A DNA stretch of 64,000 bases from Phallus indusiatus (GCA_027605045.1 JAQFWX010000016.1:1268051-1332050); one strand, 5' to 3'. Counted from the first letter of the stretch, positions 22,951-35,177 are shown. Notes: generated from the sequence alone by a model not told the origin. Translations and numbers: made by a program.

Positions 22951-24494
22951 ATGATAACTTCACTAGACATGAGTCTAATCGCGTCAGACGCGAAAGTCAA
23001 ACGCGCATTGGGTAATCTGTCGTCAACGGTCTTCAAGAGCAAGAAAATAGTCGTCGTAACGGGGGCGGGCATATCTTGTTCTTCAGGGATCCCGGTACGT
23101 TCAGTCCTAACTTATTTCTCTTCTGTAAATAACCTTTTATGTCTACAGGATTTTCGCTCCTCTGATGGGTTATACGCGCTCGTCAAAGCAAAATTTCCGG
23201 ACGTGGTGATGAAAGGACGTGACCTTTTCGACGCTGCTCTCTTTCGCGACCCCACATCCACTGCCCTTTTTTACACATTCATGGCGGAGCTCAAGACTTC
23301 TATTGATCTAGCTTCACCCTCATCGACACATCACTTCATCAAGACACTAGACGCGAAAGGAAAACTCTTGCGGTCTTATACACAAAATATTGACGGTCTA
23401 GAAGCTCGAGTCGGACTGGTTTGCACGTCATCCGATGCAGAGAAAGCTACAGGGAAGGCTAGCAACAACAAACTCAAAGTGAAGGAAATCAAGAATGTAC
23501 AATTACATGGCGACATTCACCGCGTACGGTGTGTGATTTGTGCGGCTGAGACGAAATGCGAGAACCAGCATTTGGCAACGTTCCGTGAAGGAACTCCGCC
23601 AGACTGTCAAGAATGCACAAAGCGATGTGAGGTTTTTTTTTGGGACTAATTTAGTTTAACATCTAATTTTCATTTTTAAAGCGGATGAACGACGTGCTCG
23701 ATCAGCTCGTCCTTTGAAAGTCGGCACTCTACGACCCGCTATTGTCTTATACGATGAAAGTCACCCATTAGGCGATGACATTGGAACTATTCAAACATTA
23801 GATCTGGGAAAAAAACCAGACCTACTGATTATCATGGGAACGTCTCTGAAAGTACACGGTCTACGAAAATTAGTCAAGGACTTTGCCCGTGTCGTCCATG
23901 AGCACAAAACAGGGTCCGGGAAAGTTATCTTCGTAAATAAAACCCCGCCCGCTAATGAATGGGACAACATATTCGATTATTATGTCGCTTCCGACACCGA
24001 TTCATGGGTCGCCAAAGTTCTTGAAGACTGGAAAAAGACACGACCTCAGGATTGGGAGATTCAGAAAACTTTATTTGGGGACGGTCCTACGGAACAAAAA
24101 ATTACGGTCGTGAAGCGCTCAACCTCAGTTCCCAAAGGTATATGCTTTCACTTATAAGAAACTGGAGAAACCCTTTCCCTAAATGCTTGGTACAGGAAAA
24201 ATTCGCAAAAACAACGCGGAAAATATCCCACCACCCCCTTTATTGCCGTTTTCTAACGGTGAATTACCAACACCGCCTGTTTCTCCAAGCAAGCGTAAAT
24301 CAATTGGCGAATCCGTCGAATACAGTTCCAGTCCTTCCAAAAAGCGGGGTGGCGTTCTCAGGCCTATTATTCCCGACAATGAACGTGGAAGACTGTTCCA
24401 AAAGACGGTTTCCGTCAGCGAACTTGTATTTGATATGGGTAAATCAGTTCTAAGATCTAGTCCAGACAAAGAATTGAACGATGTTTTTCTATAA
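22951..24494 (+). CDS. NAD+-dependent histone deacetylase, HST3/HST4-type sirtuin
   Basis: Sir2-family enzyme that removes acetyl groups using NAD+; the HST3/4 group acts on histone H3 K56 in the nucleus. Motifs in order: V-V-T-G-A-G-I-S-C-S-S-G-I-P then D-F-R-S-S-D-G-L-Y after a 55-nt intron, T-Q-N-I-D-G-L-E, catalytic His in V-Q-L-H-G-D-I-H, zinc cysteines C-V-I-C and C-Q-E-C, and M-G-T-S-L-K-V-H-G. The C terminus (from about 24190) is Pro/Ser-rich with P-P-V-S-P-S-K-R-K, possibly a CDK-site/nuclear localisation cluster. A second in-frame ATG at 22969 is as likely a start. The Cys-rich loop and long Ser/Pro tail point to HST3/4 rather than SIR2. Confidence 0.87.
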
Positions 24495-24774
24495 CTTTTC
24501 TCTCTCACTCTCTCGACGATGTAAAATAAAATTTGTGCTTTATATTCTATATGAATTTGTTCTTTGCTACACGTTTGGAGCTACTGCAGTGATACAAATG
24601 AGTCATTATAATTCAAGATCTGCGAAGGAATGCATGGGAATATTATCTGAAGTTGACATTTGACGAAACGAAAATTCTTGGTTGGAAAAGATAATTGCAG
24701 GGAAGGACCAACGGGGGGAGAGGGGGGGATGGATTTTTGTGAATTCAAGAACGAGGACAGACCGGTGGGAAATC

Positions 24775-26004
24775 TCATTCTGGCATGATGATTCCTCTAG
24801 AACGAAGGAGATCACGAAGTTCCGCTCGCTCCTCTTCATCGTCCTCTTCTTCCTCTTCTTCCTCTTCAGAATATTCATTATCATAATCTATTAAAGGTCA
24901 CTAATTTTCGCCAAACGAGAAATTTTCATCTACCTGCGAAAGAGTGATCGCTGTCTTCATCCGGGTCCTCATCCGGGTAGTCGTTACGATAGAAATCCTC
25001 CGCTATTAGACTAAAATCAGTAAACATTTTAATGACCAAGGTAATCCATACAATTAGAATTTTCGTCATCCTCATCAGAAGGAGAATCCGAACCTGGATC
25101 AGAATCGACCATTTCGGCATTTAACAGACTACTCCTAGAGCTATAGGATAGGAAAATTGTTAGCAATGTGACCAGAGCGAAAATCAATCAATCAAATTCT
25201 TACAGCAAACCGACACTCTCCGGCATTCGATAATCAGCAGGCATTGGACGTTGTAAATATACGTCCACCACGAATTTATCGTCCGTATTATCATCGGTAT
25301 TCGTGGTTTCCTTTCCCACTAAACAGGCTTACGAAAAGAAAATCGAAGAAAAATAATTTATATAACATACATCCTGATATGCCATCTATAATCTCCGACA
25401 TTGCAGGATCTTCTTTACGCTTCCTTCGAGCTCGGGTGTCTATAACGGCGTCATACATGGCCAGTCCTTCAGTGGTTGGCTTTGTAGATGATTTATCCCT
25501 AAGAAATATGCGGCTATATATTATAGATTTCGGTGGATTCGCGAAGAAACATACTCTTCAATAGTGACGTTCTGAGCAACAGGCTTTAGAACCGTGTAGC
25601 GTTTGGTGGGACTCTTATGAGGCGCAGTGTGGTTCTGAGGTGACTTCATACTATGAGTAGACGTGGACGGAGACGAAGGCTCTTTAAACCCTGTTCCTGC
25701 ACGAGCCTTAAGATAAAGAAACAAAGCAGTCAAAAACAATAAAGGAACTAGGCGTGAGGCGCACGATTAAATCTTTGCCATATTGCGGATTGTTTGTAAT
25801 CTCGTGCTCTTCAACCGTTTCTACGAACTCAAAAAGATCAGATGGTCTGGATCTTTTCTTCTTAGACTCAACCACTAATTTTATGTAGTCAGAACTAATC
25901 GCAAGGGATAAATTAGCATAAGGATTACACAACGCATCGTGAGGTTCTTCATCGCGCCTTCGTTTTATTCGTATAATTGTCGGTTTCAAAACTTGGGAAT
26001 CCAT
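24775..26004 (-). CDS. IWR1: RNA polymerase II nuclear import factor Iwr1
   Basis: Iwr1 binds assembled RNA polymerase II in the cytoplasm and carries it into the nucleus. The N terminus P-T-I-I-R-I-K-R-R-R-D-E-E-P-H-D-A-L is the conserved opening of the family and includes a basic import signal. The Iwr1 domain near the C terminus shows E-D-F-Y-R-N-D-Y-P-D-E-D-P-D-E-D, followed by a pure Glu/Asp run and R-D-L-L-R-S-R-G-I-I-M-P-E. Several introns (around 25700, 25520, 25350, 25150, 25030 and 24900). ATG at 26002-26004; stop at 24775. It converges with the sirtuin gene and diverges from the Swp73 homologue. Confidence 0.82.
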
Positions 26005-26207
26005 TTGGTATATCGAAAATGAAATAAAATAAAATAAGCGGATATGCGAAAATAGGTGTCAACGGAGACAACGAAGTGAAAGTTGTGGAATGAATCGCGC
26101 AACGCGTAAAGGCGCGAAGTTCATGATGACGCCGAATTAGTCAGCAGGTGAATCAGGTTCTTTGAGTTTCCCACGGATCCCTCTTCTGTTTGCTCACCGA
26201 CAAAAAA
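26005..26207. promoter_or_regulatory. Shared divergent promoter, Iwr1 / Swp73 homologue
   Basis: About 200 bp between start codons; includes AAAATAAAATAAAATAAG-type AT tracts near the Iwr1 start. Confidence 0.45.
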
Positions 26208-27925
26208 ATGGCTACGAGCACAAATGCTCAAGTAGGAATGGACATGCAGGCTCCTAAAGCCGCCAAGTAAGTTATAAATTGAATTTCTTTATTTTATAAG
26301 AAATTTCACTTATCGCTTTAGACGTCGGAAAATAACAGACAAAACGATACCGAGCTCATTAGTGAACGATTTTGAAGACTCCAAGCTCTATCTCGATTTA
26401 CTAGAAGCGGAGAGAAAGTTGGACTGGACAATTACAAGAAAGAAAATGGAAATACAAGATGCTATGAACAAAGTTTCTCCGGTATGCTGTATTTTCGCTG
26501 CATCCAGGACGCGTCGCTGATGAAATACGCGCTTTAATAGGTGTCTCGCACTTTGCGGATATTCTTATCACACCACGCTGAGAGTCAGCCATGGCAACTA
26601 GGAGACAATGCTGATGTTGACCTGTCGTCTGTGGACTTTGCTTCGGGTCAAAATATCCCATCTTGGACATTCAGAGTGGAAGGACGTTTTCTGGATGATG
26701 TAAGTGAGATTTTGCCATACTGATATCAAGATTATTCAAGATTACGCAACGCTTTTGTACAGGCAAATCCAAGTGTGCAAGCTTTAAAAATACCGCCACG
26801 CAAGTTTACGTCGTTCCTAAAAGCATTAGTTATCGAGCTGGATCGTGATCAGTCGATGTACTCTGATAGTAACATTGTAGAGGTGAGATGTTATCCTCCA
26901 ATGTACGCAGTGCGCGGTAAAATCCTAACGCATCTTTAGTGGCGCCATCCTGGAACATCGCCCGACCAAGACGGGTTCGAGATCAAAAGACGTGGAGACG
27001 TTTCGGTCAAGGCACGAGTTATCCTTCATTTAAGGAGAAATCCTGACCGCCACGGACTCGCCAAACCACTGGCAGAACTACTGGATACAAAAGAAGACAC
27101 GCGGACCGGGATTATTACTGCTCTATGGCATTACATCAAGGCTAATGGTCTTCAAGACAAGGTGGATAGAAAGATAATCCGGCTGGATGCCAAGCTGAGA
27201 GCGGTTCGTGGCTTGATGTAACTGGCTTTCTCTACGCCATCCCTGACAGGTTCACCAGATTATTGACCGAGAACAGATCACCTTTCAACAACTACCCGAC
27301 CTGATAAACCGGTGCCTACAGCCTCCTGAACCGGTTGTGCTGGACTATATTATCAAGTGCGTCATTTATTGAAGTAAACCCGATGCTGTCTTAATCCTTA
27401 TGATCCCAGTGTTGATCCACCAAACGCAAATGGCATGCAAGCCTATGATATAGAAATACCCCTAGATGATATAGCTTTGAAAGCGAAGATGAACGTGATT
27501 CATTCAGCTATCGAGACCACAAAGCAAATCACTTCAATAGATGATGAGGTATGTAATTCACTATACCTGTGCACATCTGCGATTAACGATATTGAATAAA
27601 AGATTGGACTGGCTGCGCAATCAATACGGAGTTCCAAAACGAGACTCGATTTCTTGACATCGTTCATTGAAGATCCCCCTTCTTTCGTTAAGACCTGGTT
27701 AGAGAGCCAGTCGCGAGATTTAGACATTATCCTCGGCAACGAACAAGGTATTCGCGAGGAAGATCTCAAGGATAGCAAGTTCTTTACTTTGCCTTGGGTA
27801 CGTTCTACATGGATCATTTGATGATTCCTCGCTAAGATTGTGCTCATTAGGCGGACGAGGCTGTTGCGATCCAAGAAGGTCTGCGGGTTACCAGTATTCA
27901 TCGAGCCCAACATGGGACACTTTAG
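26208..27925 (+). CDS. SWI/SNF-RSC chromatin-remodelling subunit, Swp73/Rsc6/BAF60 family
   Basis: Scaffold subunit of ATP-dependent remodellers in the nucleus. The frame passes through about ten exons. Family landmarks: K-L-Y-L-D-L-L-E-A-E-R-K-L-D near the N terminus, W-T-F-R-V-E-G-R-F-L-D-D, then F-E-I-K-R-R-G-D and the SWIB/MDM2 domain with R-T-G-I-I-T-A-L-W-H-Y-I-K-A-N-G-L-Q-D and F-Q-Q-L-P-D-L-I-N-R. The tail P-P-S-F-V-K-T-W-L-E-S-Q is also typical of BAF60 proteins. ATG at 26208-26210 follows a TTTG/CACC-rich leader. The stop is 172 bp before the GH85 gene on the same strand. Assignment is strong at family level; SWI/SNF versus RSC cannot be told. Confidence 0.87.
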
Positions 27926-28097
27926 GTCTTCTTCGTTGTGTTTTATGTTATGTACTTCCATGTTTAAGTAAATTCAACTATTGTATATTACTGCGAATAT
28001 AAGTTAGTTGCTACTTTTAAGGCTCCATTGGCAATAGTCGTAGAACAATGAATTAGCGCCAACCATTTGTCCTTGTCCCTGATCAGCCTTGTGCTCC

Positions 28098-30861
28098 ATG
28101 CCTCTCCGAAGCCTACAGCGGGACCGACTAGCCGAAATTACTTTCGATGGTGACGATGCTTGGATCACAAGAGTAATTATTCAAAACCAGTTCGAAATGA
28201 GTTGGCGATGAGCTGAACAATTTGGCCTTCATGTTATGAACAGATTGACTACTTGAAGTCAATCGACGAATTATTATTATGGTTTCCAAGTCGCGAACCA
28301 CAAACACGACGTCCAGAACCGGCCGAGGAAGAAGGCAAGACTTCAAAATTGCTTGTGTGTCATGATTTCAAGGGCGGTTACACCGAAAGTCTTTTTGAGC
28401 GTGGCTACTCTTTTGAGTTCTGGTCAGTTGCAATCTTGTTCAAATTTGACAATAAATCAATGACTCGTCTTCGTTTCAGGCATTTGATCGACACATTTAT
28501 TTAGTAACTATCTGTAACCCATAATTTGGATGCTATTTGAGGCTGAATTTCGCCCGACACAGTTTCTCGCACAACCGTGTTACTTTGCCACCCCGAGGAT
28601 GGATAGAGGCAGGTCATCGTAGAGGAGTAAAAGTATTGGGAACATTGTATGCTTCTTCTATTAATAATTGTTCCTAAGGTAAAAACAGGTTGTTTCTATT
28701 TAGAATCTTTGAATGGGAGGAATCAAAAGCCGATCTTTGTAAATGTCTATATCAGGGGTCTCCTTACGGTGACCAACCGACTTTCGTCGTCGATTCGGCC
28801 GAGAAGCTTATCCGTCTTGCTCAAGAATACGGGTTCGACGGGTACCTTCTCAATATTGAAACCGATCTTAATTTCATACCTCCCGAAGAATTTTACACCG
28901 GAGGGGAGAAAGACAGAAAGAAAGATGAAGAAGATTTGATGGCTGAGAAGGAACTGTATGGTATGAAAGCAGTTTTAACCCCTAGGCTACGTCAATCTCG
29001 TGAAGACCGCATGCGGAAGAACGCTCGGGCCCTTGAGGATTGGACTTCGTATATCAGAAATGAAGGGAAGCGACTCGTCGGATCTCATTTCGAGATTATC
29101 TGGTAAAATTTCACCTCTTCCGTAACGAATGAAATTTTCACAGTTTGTGTAATCCAGGTACGATTCAGTGACCACCGAAGGAAAACTTCAATGGCAAGAT
29201 GCACTTACTCCTCTAAACGCCCCTTTTTTCCTGGCCGCTGAAAAAATATTCACAAATTATACTTGGGCCTCACCGCCTCCTCCATCGCCGCCCGGGGAAT
29301 TTCAGCCCGGGCCTGAAAGGGAGCCATCATATCATCCAAAACTTTTACAAAGTTCAGGAAATGCCAAAAGCCTAGATCGCTCGCCGTCAGATGTATTTGA
29401 AGGTATCGACGTCTTTGGTAGAAACTGTTATGGAGGATTTGACATATCAAAATCATTGGATATGATATTTCCTACGGATCTACCTCCTCTGGGTTTGTCT
29501 GTTGCCATCTTCGCCCCGGGATGGACATGGGAACGGGCCAAGGACGATGGGACTGAACGCTCTTGGAGTGAGTGGTGGAACGACGACTTACGTCTGTGGG
29601 TTGGACCCAGTGCTGACAATCCAAACCCGACCTCTCAACCCATTGGTGCTTATTTCGGGCCTAGACAACGTTTTAACCGAATTGGAGACCCGAAGGACAT
29701 CTGTCGCCCATTTTATACAAATTTCGGCCGTGGTTCTGGGACCGCTTGGTGGATGTCAGGAAGGAAGGTTTTTGATAGTTCAATACCAAATGATCAACTT
29801 GGAAGGTCTGGCTGGACTGATATCGGTGCCTCCTTTGCGTTACCGGATCGATTATGGCCTCAAATGCGCGCTTTGTGCCAGTCAAATTCCGGTGGCTTGC
29901 TTAAGGATGAACCCCTTCGCCTTGTGGGTGATATCATTATTCAAGACGCGACGTTGATCGAGCTCGACGCATGGCAAGGAAGCACATCTCTCAAATTTAC
30001 ACTCGCTTCAACTACAATGCTCAATGATTCCCCCGTCCCATTTCTGACCATCCCGATCTGTACGCTGCAAAACTGGAATCTTATCTCAGAAGGAGATGCT
30101 GTAATTGTCGTCATAATGATGAAAGTATCAGCTGCTTGGGAACATCTAGAAGTCTCTCCAGAACTCTTATGGGCAAATGACAAACCGCATAATGTATGTT
30201 CATATATGCTTTCATGTTCTTCGACAAGGATATCAAGGAGTCATGTGACCGACGGATGGTATCGAATTGAGACTGTGTTCAAGGTCAAAGCCTCTACTGA
30301 CTCTTCTTTCACAACGCCAGTCGTGGGTCTCCGGATCCTTCCCCCCTCTCGATATAGGAAACGAATCCGTCAAGCTAATCCACATGCTCATCTTCTCATC
30401 GGATCGATCACTGTATCACCTGAACGTCAAATTGCTCCTGCCCAGTCTGGTTTAGCACACTGGAAACCTCTCAGCGGGCCAGATGAGAGCTCTCCTCTAC
30501 TATGGGGATTATTGAGCTGGGACAAGGAAGAAAAGTACCGTGATTCGGGCTATTTCGACATAATAGTATCGGTTATACCTGATCTCGACGCTGTCTCTCT
30601 CGTGAGTGCGGAAGAGGATATATATTTTTGGCTGGGGTCTTCCACAGCTGAGAAGCAGTGGAATTCTTTTGTCGTGTGTGGCTTTGATTTAACGCAGATT
30701 CCAAATTTCAGCTTAATTACTAAGGTGAAGTGACTTTTTGTACTGGCGATAATGCACAAAATTAATTCATCTTTCAGTCTGTAACGTTTTATGTCGTTCA
30801 TGTTGGTATTACGACGGAAATGCCCTTGTATAAATTGACAATGGAGATCATCAGGGAATGA
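28098..30861 (+). CDS. Endo-beta-N-acetylglucosaminidase, GH85 (ENGase)
   Basis: Cleaves the chitobiose core of N-glycans, probably cytosolic since no signal peptide is seen. Landmarks in order: L-L-V-C-H-D-F-K-G-G-Y-T-E, L-P-P-R-G-W-I-E-A-G-H-R-R-G-V-K-V-L-G-T, the catalytic Asn/Glu pair in F-D-G-Y-L-L-N-I-E-T, then W-Y-D-S-V-T-T-E-G-K-L-Q-W-Q-D and G-I-D-V-F-G-R-N. Introns lie near 28173-28242, 28480-28570, 28650-28705 and 29104-29158. A last intron (about 30725-30777) extends the protein past the TGA at 30731 to the TGA at 30859-30861; without it the protein is 43 bases shorter in coding terms and loses its closing beta strand. A C-terminal beta-rich region follows the barrel, as in other fungal ENGases. 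Confidence 0.9.
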
Positions 30862-31283
30862 AATAATTTACTTGTTACTAAATTCTATCATGTTCGTGAA
30901 AAAAAAAAAAAGTAAAGGCTTTACGAAAGTAACGAGCGCAATGGCAGTTTGGCGTTCATGCCATGGCCTCTGAGGCTAAAACGGTAGACATACAAACCCG
31001 TACACCTGTGGACTAGTCGTACTACATAATCTGCATAAATTACAACCGGAACTTGAGATATTTTGTGATCGAAAGTATTATTTGCTTTTGATGATTTTGG
31101 TATGTTTACTACTTGGCCGCTTTTTCTGACCGATATTATCAATATGCAACGCCTATTCGCGCTTCCAAATATCACAGGTATTAAAAGATTTGCGTGCGGA
31201 ATTTTTCATTTCCCGCAATCTGAGTTTATAGGCTCTACCCCGTTTTTTGATTTACCACCACCATCGCCGTAATCATCACCATC
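30862..31283. other. Intergenic, accessory-region boundary
   Basis: AT-rich sequence with a 12-A run near 30900 and a CACCATCGCCGTAATCATCACC repeat-like stretch just before the inverted repeat. No gene is visible. Confidence 0.4.
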
Positions 31284-31489
31284 TACACGCCCGGACGATA
31301 AAAGTGAGATTTTTTTGCGATTTAATCACTCAAGATTTTTTGCCTAATTTCTTGAAAAAAACCTGAGTTTTCTTGTACGATTTTGTGAATTCGTCGGTTA
31401 GAGAACTCTCATTAAATTTTAATAAATTTTCAAAGTCAGTACATGATCCCGAAATTTGGCAATCGGCACGGCAAAAATAATTCCGTTCA
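31284..31489 (-). repeat. 206-bp inverted repeat, left copy
   Basis: Read base by base, this matches the inverse of 32548-32753 over all 206 positions. The outer edge reads TACACGCCCGGACG. On the minus strand the copy continues inward into a tRNA-like module that the right copy lacks. Confidence 0.9.
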
Positions 31490-31520
31490 GGCGTAATTAA
31501 CATATACATGAAGCAAAAAA

Positions 31521-31607
31521 ATTGAAGCACCCAGAGAATCGAACAAACGACGCAGCATTGTCTGAATAAAGCCACTCGCTTTAACCACTAGGCTACAAAA
31601 CCCGACG
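31521..31607 (-). other. tRNA-like Pol III promoter module (SINE head or tRNA relic)
   Basis: On the minus strand, TAGCCTAGTGG (31585-31595) fits the A box and GTTCGATTC (31536-31544) fits the B box, about 40 nt apart. The D stem can pair, but T-stem and acceptor arms do not, so this is not a working tRNA. A run of seven T follows at 31514-31520, a possible Pol III terminator. The module abuts the left 206-bp repeat and may be the head of a tRNA-derived SINE. Confidence 0.55.
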
Positions 31608-31780
31608 GAAAGTTCTTTTTCACTCAACGTATATTAACCGCATGTTGAAAAAAGCGCTTGAGCTTTTCCGTGTCGTGTCACCGAGCCGCCCCCGTCAGTG
31701 TCACGTGTTGGTTTGATCTTCGAACTTAGCCATTTTCATCTTTGCAACCTCCTTCCTCCTTTGCCCAATCTTCGCCTTCC

Positions 31781-32475
31781 ATGGACAGCTTCTCACACGA
31801 AGAGATTTTCGCGCGCACCAAAATTCAATTCCGAAATCCTTCTCACGGGGTGAGTTCTGCTCAATAATACTGCTCGAATTTTGAGCCGTGAAATTTGAAA
31901 TTTGCAAGTCCACGCTTGAGGTGATCATTTCCTTGCCTGCACTTGATAAACAGCGTCCACCAAAGGTATGAACTACATCCTAAAATGTTCCTCCAGAACT
32001 AAGTCGTAATTATTAGCGTCCCTTCACATTCGTAAAACATGTATACATGTTTCCATTCCAGATTGGCGTCCACGAAATCCCATCCTCCTCCGACGACTGG
32101 TCATGGCTTGCGGTTGAGGTTTACTGCTGGATGGAGTCCAATCTCTGTCACCGTCGGACAGATGAATGGAGATGGGCCGTCAACTTCTTCTGGATTTGCT
32201 GCTCCGCAGTTGACCTGGAAGATTTTATTCCAGTCCACGGTGTATCCCTTTGGAATCGAAACATTGTCCCTCTCTGCGGTGAATTTATTAGGGAAGTAAA
32301 CTACCGAATTTGGAATGTTGGAGGACGATGCTATAATGATTGCATTGCGGCCCTGAAGGATTGGTTGGAGCTGAAGGAAAAATGGATAGATGAGGGTGTT
32401 GATATTGATGAATTCCAACGTCGCATTGAATCCTATGAGCTACGATGTAATTGTATTTGTATTCATGATACCTAA
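31781..32475 (+). CDS. Unidentified small gene between the inverted repeats
   Basis: I do not recognise this protein. A long frame (32005-32475) is Trp- and Cys-rich (W-S-W-L-A-V-E-V-Y-C-W-M-E-S, C-H-R-R-T-D-E-W-R-W-A-V-N) and ends with a charged helix, W-L-E-L-K-E-K-W-I-D-E-G. An upstream exon from the ATG at 31781 (M-D-S-F-S-H-E-E-I-F-A-R) joins it through a GTGAGT donor at 31850, a 12-nt micro-exon (31954-31965) and an acceptor at 32015, giving about 180 residues. A C/T-rich leader precedes the ATG. Another open stretch after the right repeat, ending at 32987, may be a detached C-terminal exon, but its phase does not fit. The splice model is inference. Confidence 0.4.
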
Positions 32476-32547
32476 TTCTCATATATATGTTCGCTCAACT
32501 TCATAAGGCTGTCACACGTCGCGCGTTCATAGTCACATGCATCCACT

Positions 32548-32753
32548 TGAACGGAATTATTTTTGCCGTGCCGATTGCCAAATTTCGGGATCATGTACTG
32601 ACTTTGAAAATTTATTAAAATTTAATGAGAGTTCTCTAACCGACGAATTCACAAAATCGTACAAGAAAACTCAGGTTTTTTTCAAGAAATTAGGCAAAAA
32701 ATCTTGAGTGATTAAATCGCAAAAAAATCTCACTTTTATCGTCCGGGCGTGTA
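32548..32753 (+). repeat. 206-bp inverted repeat, right copy
   Basis: Inverse match to the left copy at 31284-31489 over all 206 positions. The outer edge reads CGTCCGGGCGTGTA, and the inner edge stops before any tRNA-like sequence. The spacer is 1058 bp. Confidence 0.9.
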
Positions 32754-32987
32754 TATTACCATCGGGATCCTGACCTACCCAAGTATTCTCCAAATTTACA
32801 TCTATCAATCCACCTTCATAGGTGATTTTGACCCGATTGTCTTATCTCTTCAATGACATCCCATTCCAAAATGTTGTGGAGGATGAGATGGAAAGAATGT
32901 TCTTTGATCTTGGGCAAAGAGGCAAATCGGAAGGAAGATCATATTTTCTTGGTGGTTTCGTCAGAGGAGAAAACATATATTTATGAA

Positions 32988-35177
32988 ACCATCACCAAAG
33001 GAGGTTGTTGAATTTAGGTGATGTGGCATAAAACCCAGTGTACTGTCTGATTGGCACACATGAACATGCAACAGTGCGGACTCCGGAGTTGGCTAAACTT
33101 ACATGCGAGGACTGATATGACGAGTCCTGTATTAATTCTCCCCCTTGCTTTCTAAAACTCCTGTTAGCCATAGAATGCGGTTGAGAAGTTTCCTTCTCGA
33201 CCAAAGATGGATAATGAGAGTGGGTTTCCTCCCGTTAAAAAATACTGATGCATATCCCAAGTACTTTAACAAAAGAAAATGGGTTCTCTTATGAGGCCTA
33301 CCGTAGACTCATGATTGTTGATAAGACAATGGAAGGTACGCCGGCGATAAATGTATGGAATACATAAATTTATCGAAATGGTCGTCATCACCTAGGTAAA
33401 TCATGATTTATGATCAAGTTAAATCTAGTATCAATCGTCGTTTTTCCTCAAATGCGAGGAAAACCCGCGATCATGAAGTACGATCCTCCCAAGTTCTCAC
33501 CATTTCTTGTAGAAAATCTGGTATAAAGTAGGGGTACGAGTCCGTGCAAAGGGTTATATGGGACATGTTCATGATGGGATTATTCAATCAAGAATTTTCA
33601 ACGGGAAAAAGTGATCTCCATACGGGCGTTCATGCATCTCGGCGATCCCGTTTGGAAAGAGTTTATGAATCCCTTGTGCCAATCCAAGTTCTGGGAGAGA
33701 TAAAGATGTGGTGTGGATTTTTCATTCACATCTTGTCCTCTCAAAAAAATCAAGGGTTTGGTCTTAGGGGTTTGACTCTAGTAGCATCGGGGAAAGCGGT
33801 ACTCGCAGCCAAGCAACAGGATGCTAGCCTGGCGGCCTCGGTGGACATTCGCTGGAAATTCGATTCACACCCTGTTGATACCTCTCCCATCATCATAAAA
33901 GAATAAAGCCAAATTCTTTGACATAGTAAGCTTACAGAACTCCTTTTCACGTGAGAACTAGATTACGCTCATGCCAAAGCTGGACAAAAAAGCCGAAATT
34001 TTTCAATTGGGAATCGGCACGTTCTCGTCTGTTCTCGTCTGTGTCTGTCAACATATCTGGAGCCGGCACTAGACATATAGGGTCAGGATAATTTTCATAC
34101 GGAACGATATGTAGTTAGTCACTGAAGTTCTGACGATGAACCACGTATATATGGAAAAAGACAAATTTGGTAGATTACTTTTTTCCGAGATTTGGATATT
34201 CCAAGTGTTATCATGTATTTCAGTAAATATGCCCCCTGCTCATACGGACAACAGAGTATACGCGGAAATTTGATGCTGAGCGCTGAAGCGCTGACCGTCA
34301 CGGTAACAAGCGAATTTTCGCGGGGTTCCGAAAATAAAACGTTGGGATTTTTGACGGCTCATGGATTTCGACTTTGAAAGGAAAATTCTACCGCGCTTGT
34401 TGTTAATACCAAGCGCATTCTCAGGTTGTCCAAATCTCTGAAGTTTGATCAGACTCCGGTATTGGCTGGGAGCATTCACTAATCACCGGCACCGGTCACC
34501 TAGTCAAGCAGAGTCAATCTCGGCGATAAAAACGAAAACCCCTTTGAACTATCACATAAGAAAAGCTACTAATGAAGCAGCTTTATTAAACTCAATACGT
34601 TATGATGCAGGTCGTCATACGGAAAGAGGTTCTATATGAATTTCATTCTTCTCAAGTAATTACTAATCTATCTAAAGCATATATTTAACGCAGTGCATCT
34701 ATACATAAGGACAGACTCAGCTAGTATATGGGTAACAAAAAGCCTAATATCGACGACTTTAAATAGGTCTGTTTCGTCAAAAGTATTCATCGGCACTCCT
34801 ACATAAACAGAGAAATAACTCAAATGACGATTCCGAAGCGGGGTAATAATCCCTGAGATAACACTTAGTCCCTGAGTTACCTGGCGCTACAAGAACACTA
34901 TGATTAGTCGGTTATTTGGTTCTTTGAAGCGCGAGTGTGGTGCTCTTTGATTGTGATTTTTTAAAAGTCAGTATGCGGATCTACCGTTTTCCGAGGGTGT
35001 TCCTTTTCTTGCATCGAACCGCGGTGGTTGAAACAAATTCTGCGGTCGCATTTGTTTCTCCGCCCAAGTCAACCATATCGTCTTTTACAGAATAGGTGGA
35101 TTTTTCAAGAATATCAGACTATGGCGATATGCTGATTTACGCTTGTCTTGTGACCAGACTGAGTCTTTTCCCGACAT
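32988..35177. other. Gene-poor accessory stretch
   Basis: About 2.2 kb with scattered short frames and no recognisable domain. It holds a direct repeat of GTTCTCGTCT near 34020, and a Pol III-like A/B box pair at about 33826-33870 that is too weak to call. A frame at 33544-33906 has no family match that I can see. The upstream region of the PC-esterase-like gene is at the right end. Confidence 0.35.

Noticed and set aside
33826..33880. tRNA or second SINE head on the plus strand (TAGCCTGGCGG followed by ATTCGATTC)
   Set aside because: A and B boxes are approximate, no cloverleaf arms pair, and no tail related to the 206-bp repeat follows.
33992..34021. Third, degenerate copy of the 206-bp repeat
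   Set aside because: Only about 25 bases resemble the repeat (CCGAAATTT and AATCGGCACG) with gaps; could be chance in AT-rich DNA.
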